Below, in pieces: positions 14,541-17,891 of a DNA stretch of 17,891 nucleotides (the first letter of the stretch is position 1; each line of letters starts with the position of its first letter). Made by a program: the position numbers and the translations under genes. The DNA comes from an uncultured Collinsella sp. Its GTDB lineage: Bacteria > Actinomycetota > Coriobacteriia > Coriobacteriales > Coriobacteriaceae. The stretch covers positions 1-17,891 of the forward strand of contig UQWS01000033.1 in assembly GCA_900544875.1 (NCBI GenBank), read 5' to 3'. Under the pieces are notes generated by a model. The model ran no database searches, had not been told where the DNA came from, and saw only the letters and a program-made list of their open reading frames with translations.

Positions 14541-14721
14541 GAGGTCTAATACTTTTCCGCGAAGTGAACGTCTGTTTTTTGGCCCCCTGGAGCATCCGCA
14601 TTTTTCAACGGCATAAACGCAGGATTCTGGCACCGAAACCGCAGGAAACGGCACCTCTAAAGTGTCGATGCTTCGAGGGTCCGATTTAGCTCGTTCACTT
14701 CTCGGAAAAGTATTAGACCTC
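14541..14721. repeat. MITE-like element with 30-base inverted arms
   Basis: The arm 14541-14570 (GAGGTCTAATACTTTTCCGC then GAAGTGAACG) recurs inverted at 14692-14721 with 29 of 30 positions complementary. Inside, 14581-14596 pairs imperfectly with 14667-14682 (about 12 of 16 plus two wobbles), so the 181 bases can form a long hairpin. Near the centre GCAGGA-GGCACC occurs twice in direct orientation (14619-14633 and 14641-14654). No open frame and no target-site duplication are seen. It lies in a 585-base gap (14380-14964) that otherwise holds only the promoter and leader of the next operon. Confidence 0.75.
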
Positions 14722-14823
14722 GTCGGCAGCAGCCCAAAAGGCGAGTCGTTTCTCCCCCGCGCAACCCAATAGACACATTCCGCTCCTCCCTCACGCCACC
14801 CAAAAACTCATCCAACATTAATC

Positions 14824-14851
14824 TTGGCTCAAGAATCGCTTAATCTATAAC
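14824..14851 (+). promoter_or_regulatory. promoter of the DUF4342/two-component operon
   Basis: TTGGCT (14824-14829) and TATAAC (14846-14851) are spaced by 16 bases in the only AT-rich stretch before the operon. The resulting leader of about 105 bases is very GC-rich and contains short hairpins such as GGGC-AAATC-GCCC. Confidence 0.5.
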
Positions 14852-14964
14852 CTGCACTATAGAGTTCGACCAAGGGCGAGGCGGCGCCACGCAGGCCGCC
14901 GAACGCAACGCTCGCGCCCGGGCAAATCGCCCAGCGTCGCGCCCATCGAATGAAAGGACAGGTC

Positions 14965-15507
14965 ATGGACGACCTCGAAAAAGTTGAAACCATCCGCACC
15001 AAGTGCAATGTGAGCTACACCGATGCCAAGGCCGCGCTCGACGCCGCCGACGGCAACGTTTTGGACGCCATCATTTGGCTCGAGTCGCAGGGCAAGACCC
15101 AGACCACGTCGGCGCACGCCGCCACCGAGTCCGCGCCGGTCGACGAGCCTTCGGCCGAGATGGTCGCCGCGCAGGCTGCCTACGAAAAGTCGAGCGAAAA
15201 GACCGACTTCTCCAAGAAGATGGACAGCGTGTGGGAGTACCTCAAAAAGCTCTTCCGCCTGAGCCTGGACACCAAGTTTATCGCCACGCGCCGCGACGCG
15301 ATCATCCTCAACATCCCCATCCTGATTCCCATCGTCGCCCTGTTTGCCTGGGGCGCCACGATATGGCTGATGCTGCTTGGCCTGTTCTTTGGCATGCGCT
15401 ACCGCATCGATAGCGACGGCGACGTGCCCGGCAGCATCAACAACCTGATGGACAGCGCTGCCAATGCCGCGGACGACATCAAGCAAAATCTGAACGACGA
15501 CAAGTAG
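14965..15507 (+). CDS. UBA/TS-N-like plus DUF4342 membrane protein
   Basis: A 180-residue protein. Residues 4-42 (VETIRTKCNVSYTDAKAALD and following) form the three-helix UBA/TS-N fold also found in elongation factor Ts. An Ala/Glu/Ser-rich linker (about 45-75) follows, then an amphipathic region and a hydrophobic segment IILNIPILIPIVALFAWGATIWLMLLGLFFG (about 112-144), which marks the DUF4342 family. The last 35 residues are acidic and soluble. The start was chosen because AAAGGA lies six bases before this ATG; the ATG 15 bases earlier has none. It is first in an operon, 18 bases before the response regulator. The function of DUF4342 is unknown. The linkage suggests a membrane-associated sensor or modulator of the kinase, which is inference. 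Confidence 0.85.
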   Translation: MDDLEKVETIRTKCNVSYTDAKAALDAADGNVLDAIIWLESQGKTQTTSAHAATESAPVDEPSAEMVAAQAAYEKSSEKTDFSKKMDSVWEYLKKLFRLSLDTKFIATRRDAIILNIPILIPIVALFAWGATIWLMLLGLFFGMRYRIDSDGDVPGSINNLMDSAANAADDIKQNLNDDK

Positions 15508-15525
15508 TCGCAGACGGGGGCACAT

Positions 15526-16311
15526 ATGGCACGGATCCTGATTGTAGAGGACGAGGAGAAAATCGCCCGCTTTGTGACGCTCGAGCTGGAGCACGAGGGC
15601 TACCAGGTGGAGCACGCCGCCGATGGCCGCACCGCCGTTGACCTAGCGCTGGAGCGCGACTACGATCTGATTCTGCTCGATGTGCTGCTGCCGCAGCTCA
15701 ACGGCATGGAGGTGCTGCGGCGTGTCCGCAAGCACAAGGATGTGCCGGTGATCATGGTCACCGCGCGCGATGCCGTGATGGACAAGGTGGCCGGGCTTGA
15801 TGCCGGTGCCGATGACTATCTGACCAAGCCGTTTGCGATTGAGGAGCTGTTCGCACGGATCCGCGTGGCGCTGAAGCGCTCGGAGGCCGTGCGGGCGGCT
15901 TCGGGCGTTGGCGGCGCCGGCGCCGGGACGGGCATGGCGGCCGGTGCGGGCGTCGGCGCCGGTGCGATACCCCCGGTCAGCGACTCGGCCCAGGCTTCCG
16001 CCTCGCCCTCCCCCGCTACGCTCACCGTGGGATCGGTTGTGCTCGATTCCGACCGCCGCGAAGTCACGGTCGGCGGCTCGCCCATCGCGCTCACGGCCCG
16101 CGAGTTCGACGTCCTCGCCCTGCTTATGGAGCATGCCGAGACCGTGCTCACGCGCGAGCGCATCGCGCACGAGGCGCTGGGCTACGAATACGTGGGCGAC
16201 ACCAACAACGTCGACGTGCACATCGCGCACCTGCGTGCCAAGATCGAAGACGCCGGCGGCGTCCGAATCATCCAAACCGTGCGCGGGGTGGGCTATGTCT
16301 GCCGTGCGTAA
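15526..16311 (+). CDS. response regulator, OmpR family, with long Ala/Gly linker
   Basis: A 261-residue regulator, about 30 residues longer than typical. The receiver has Asp9-Glu10-Glu11 (acidic pocket), phospho-acceptor Asp52 (LLDVLLP), Thr79 and Lys101 (LTKPFA). The winged-helix output domain (about 166-261) shows LTAREFDVLALL and ends in TVRGVGYVCRA. Between them, residues 121-165 are a low-complexity Ala/Gly then Ser/Pro linker, unlike the short linkers usual in the family; it may arise from GC-biased repeat expansion. GGGGG precedes the ATG. The downstream kinase start overlaps the last 17 bases, indicating translational coupling. Confidence 0.95.
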   Translation: MARILIVEDEEKIARFVTLELEHEGYQVEHAADGRTAVDLALERDYDLILLDVLLPQLNGMEVLRRVRKHKDVPVIMVTARDAVMDKVAGLDAGADDYLTKPFAIEELFARIRVALKRSEAVRAASGVGGAGAGTGMAAGAGVGAGAIPPVSDSAQASASPSPATLTVGSVVLDSDRREVTVGGSPIALTAREFDVLALLMEHAETVLTRERIAHEALGYEYVGDTNNVDVHIAHLRAKIEDAGGVRIIQTVRGVGYVCRA

Positions 16312-17590
16312 CGCCGAGGCCAAGCGCGTCACATCCATCGCCCGCGCCATCAACTGGAGCTATATGTGGCGCCGCCTGATGAGCTACGTCTGGCTCGATC
16401 TGTTGCTGTTGGTTATTGCGGCGGCGATCCTCGTCTATGGATACAACCAGACGCTGCCCGACGGCGCGTTTACCGCAGGATGGATCCCCAGCGCCACCGT
16501 TCGCGGCATGTCGCTGAAGCCCGCGCGCGGCTGGGACCTGACAACGCTCACTTATACCGTCGAGTTTGCGCGTACCACCAAGACTTTCCCCCTCGCACAG
16601 GACCTCGTCACGTTATGGCCTCTCTACCTTGCCGTTGTGGGTTGGCAGGTCATCAGCGTACTCAACATGCTCGGCGGCGCGAGGCGCGTACGCCGCACCA
16701 TGGCGCCTCTCAACGATCTGGCCTTGCGCGTGGACGAGCTCGGCCGCATGCAGCTCTCCGGCGGCAAGATGGAAACGCTGGAGCAGGCCATCGTGCGCGC
16801 AAGCGTCGACTCACCAAGCGTCACCACCGGCGATGCCGACCTGGCAAGCATCGAGGTCGCACTCAACCGCCTACTGCGCCAGATGCAAGAGGCCAAGCTG
16901 CAGCAGATGCGCTTTGTCAACGATGCGAGCCACGAGCTGCGCACACCCATTGCGGTGATTCAGGGCTACGTAAACATGCTCGACCGCTGGGGCAAAGACG
17001 ACCCGGACGTACTGGCGGAGTCCATCGCCTCGCTCAAGGCCGAAAGCGAGCACATGCAGGAGCTCGTGGAGCAGCTGCTGTTTTTGGCACGCGGCGATGC
17101 CGGCCGCACCGTGCTGCGGCGCGCGAATACTAACCTGGCTGCACTGGTCGGCGAGGTATGCGAGGAATCGCAGATGATCGATACCGAGCACACGTATCGA
17201 CTGGCCTTTGACGCTGCGCTTGTCAGCGACCCGCGCTGCGACGCGCCCGTCGACGTGGCGCTCGTGAAGCAGGCCCTGCGCGTAATCGTGCAGAATGCCG
17301 CCAAGTATTCGGACGCGGGCACGCCCATCACGTTTGGCGTGGCGCCGGATGCGGGCGCGGGCACGATCGACATAAACGTTGAGGACGAGGGCATCGGCAT
17401 GAACCAGGAATCCGCAGCCCACGCGTTCGAGCGGTTCTACCGCGCCGACAACGCGCGCGATGCCGGCGCGCAGGGCTCGGGTCTGGGGCTTGCCATTGCC
17501 AAGTGGATCGTCGATAGCCATGGCGGTGTCATTGGCGTGACCTCGGTCGAGGGTGTCGGCAGCCGCTTTACGATTCGCCTGCCACGGTAG
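16295..17590 (+). CDS. sensor histidine kinase, HisKA/HATPase type
   Basis: Cognate membrane kinase of the upstream regulator, 431 residues. Two transmembrane segments (about 31-49 and 105-126) enclose an extracytoplasmic loop of about 55 residues. A HAMP-like linker (about 128-205) leads to the HisKA domain with phospho-acceptor His213 in NDASHELRTPI. The ATPase domain has the N box (Asn334, VIVQNAAKYS), DEGIGM (364-369), the F box FERFYRAD (378-385) and GSGLGLAIAK (394-403). The ATG at 16295 lies inside the end of the regulator gene and is preceded by GGGGTGGG. The in-frame region further upstream is a shadow of the regulator. Signal unknown. A terminator follows 20 bases after the stop. 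Confidence 0.95.
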   Translation: MSAVRNAEAKRVTSIARAINWSYMWRRLMSYVWLDLLLLVIAAAILVYGYNQTLPDGAFTAGWIPSATVRGMSLKPARGWDLTTLTYTVEFARTTKTFPLAQDLVTLWPLYLAVVGWQVISVLNMLGGARRVRRTMAPLNDLALRVDELGRMQLSGGKMETLEQAIVRASVDSPSVTTGDADLASIEVALNRLLRQMQEAKLQQMRFVNDASHELRTPIAVIQGYVNMLDRWGKDDPDVLAESIASLKAESEHMQELVEQLLFLARGDAGRTVLRRANTNLAALVGEVCEESQMIDTEHTYRLAFDAALVSDPRCDAPVDVALVKQALRVIVQNAAKYSDAGTPITFGVAPDAGAGTIDINVEDEGIGMNQESAAHAFERFYRADNARDAGAQGSGLGLAIAKWIVDSHGGVIGVTSVEGVGSRFTIRLPR

Positions 17591-17610
17591 GGATGCCCCT
17601 CGGCATAAAT

Positions 17611-17644
17611 AAAGGGATAGGGCCACGCAGCTCTATCCCTTTTT
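17611..17644 (+). terminator. intrinsic terminator of the three-gene operon (probably bidirectional)
   Basis: AAAGGGATAG (17611-17620) pairs with CTATCCCTTT (17633-17642), extended inward by three more pairs, and is followed by further Ts. The symmetrical A and T runs allow it to stop the convergent gene at 17667 as well. Confidence 0.85.
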
Positions 17645-17666
17645 GCTAGCTATAGCAGCTTGTGCG

Positions 17667-17891
17667 CTAGTCGCGGCACAGGTGCACGGCGAAGCCGACG
17701 AACTCGCGCTTAAAGTACACGAGTTTGGTGCCGCCGTCGGGCAGCAGCACGCGCGACTCCTCGTTTACCTCGAGCCCGCGCTCGGCAAACCACTTCTCGG
17801 CCGCATCGATGTCGTTGACGGCAAAGCCGATGTGGCCCTTGGCGCCACGACCGTTCTGCTTCATGATCTCGACCAGCGAATCGTTAAAGTA
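17667..17891 (-). CDS. VOC/glyoxalase-type domain protein, C-terminal part, cut by window edge
   Basis: The 74 C-terminal residues of a protein whose frame stays open to the right edge. GAKGHIGFAVNDIDAAEKWF followed by RGLEV, then LVYFKREFVGFAVHL, matches the second beta-alpha-beta-beta-beta unit of the vicinal oxygen chelate fold. The combination of EIMK before GHI and GFAVHL near the end resembles the VOC domain attached to the C-terminus of some 2-keto-4-hydroxyglutarate / KDPG aldolases in gut bacteria; that is from memory, and the upstream part is not visible. A stand-alone glyoxalase-like protein is the alternative. The internal ATG at 17862 is not the true start because conserved sequence precedes it. 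Confidence 0.8.
   Translation of the reverse strand, partial: YFNDSLVEIMKQNGRGAKGHIGFAVNDIDAAEKWFAERGLEVNEESRVLLPDGGTKLVYFKREFVGFAVHLCRD

Noticed and set aside
14857..15615. 252-residue minus-strand open frame opposite DUF4342 and the regulator start
   Set aside because: Spans two well-supported plus-strand genes, has no recognisable domain and no plausible start.
15908..16294. 129-residue N-terminal extension of the second kinase
   Set aside because: It is the out-of-frame translation of the response regulator; the kinase begins at 16295 with a ribosome-binding site and its first membrane helix.

Overview
The window is GC-rich and densely coding. It looks like chromosomal DNA of a gut member of the Coriobacteriia (Actinomycetota), most likely Collinsella or a close relative. 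This rests on codon use, on the mix of Actinomycetota-style and Firmicutes-style housekeeping genes (PcrA, UppP, PurH, GluQ-RS, two OmpR-type two-component systems), and on my recollection of similar intergenic repeats in Collinsella. It was not confirmed by any search.

Layout, left to right. (1) 1-1715 (-): N-terminal 571 codons of a PcrA/UvrD helicase, cut by the left edge. (2) 2049-3023 (-): undecaprenyl-diphosphatase UppP, divergent from (3) 3271-3708 (+): a universal stress protein. (4) 3928-5652 (-): a two-gene operon, OmpR-type regulator then short BceS-like membrane kinase, with no ABC transporter beside it. (5) 5889-6620 (-): an uncharacterised protein. (6) 6845-8452 (-): PurH. (7) 8730-9371 (+): a GNAT acetyltransferase. 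(8) 9833-11776 (-): a DUF2207 membrane protein with a glycine-rich tail. (9) 12292-13311 (+): GluQ-RS, possibly translated from a leaderless mRNA, converging on (10) 13068-14054 (-): a metallophosphoesterase whose open frame runs about 240 bases into gluQ antisense. (11) 14140-14379 (-): a 79-residue membrane protein. (12) 14965-17590 (+): a tight three-gene operon of a UBA/TS-N plus DUF4342 membrane protein, an OmpR-type regulator with a long Ala/Gly linker, and a classical sensor kinase. (13) 17667-17891 (-): the C-terminal part of a VOC/glyoxalase-type domain, cut by the right edge.

The most unusual content is between the genes. Several gaps hold long, strongly self-complementary elements with no open frame: 3722-3812 (nested 35-bp hairpin), 6714-6741 and 6745-6839 (hairpin plus long interrupted stem), 9481-9709 (32-base inverted arms around about 165 bases), 12031-12148 (structured segment ending in a terminator that serves no gene) and 14541-14721 (30-base inverted arms around about 120 bases). 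A decayed direct-repeat patch lies at 9390-9454. In several of these the imperfect positions are G-U pairs on only one strand, which hints at selection as RNA. They could be MITE/REP-type mobile repeats, structured RNAs, or both.

No CRISPR array, tRNA, rRNA, intact insertion sequence or obvious defence system is visible. Ordinary intrinsic terminators separate most transcription units.
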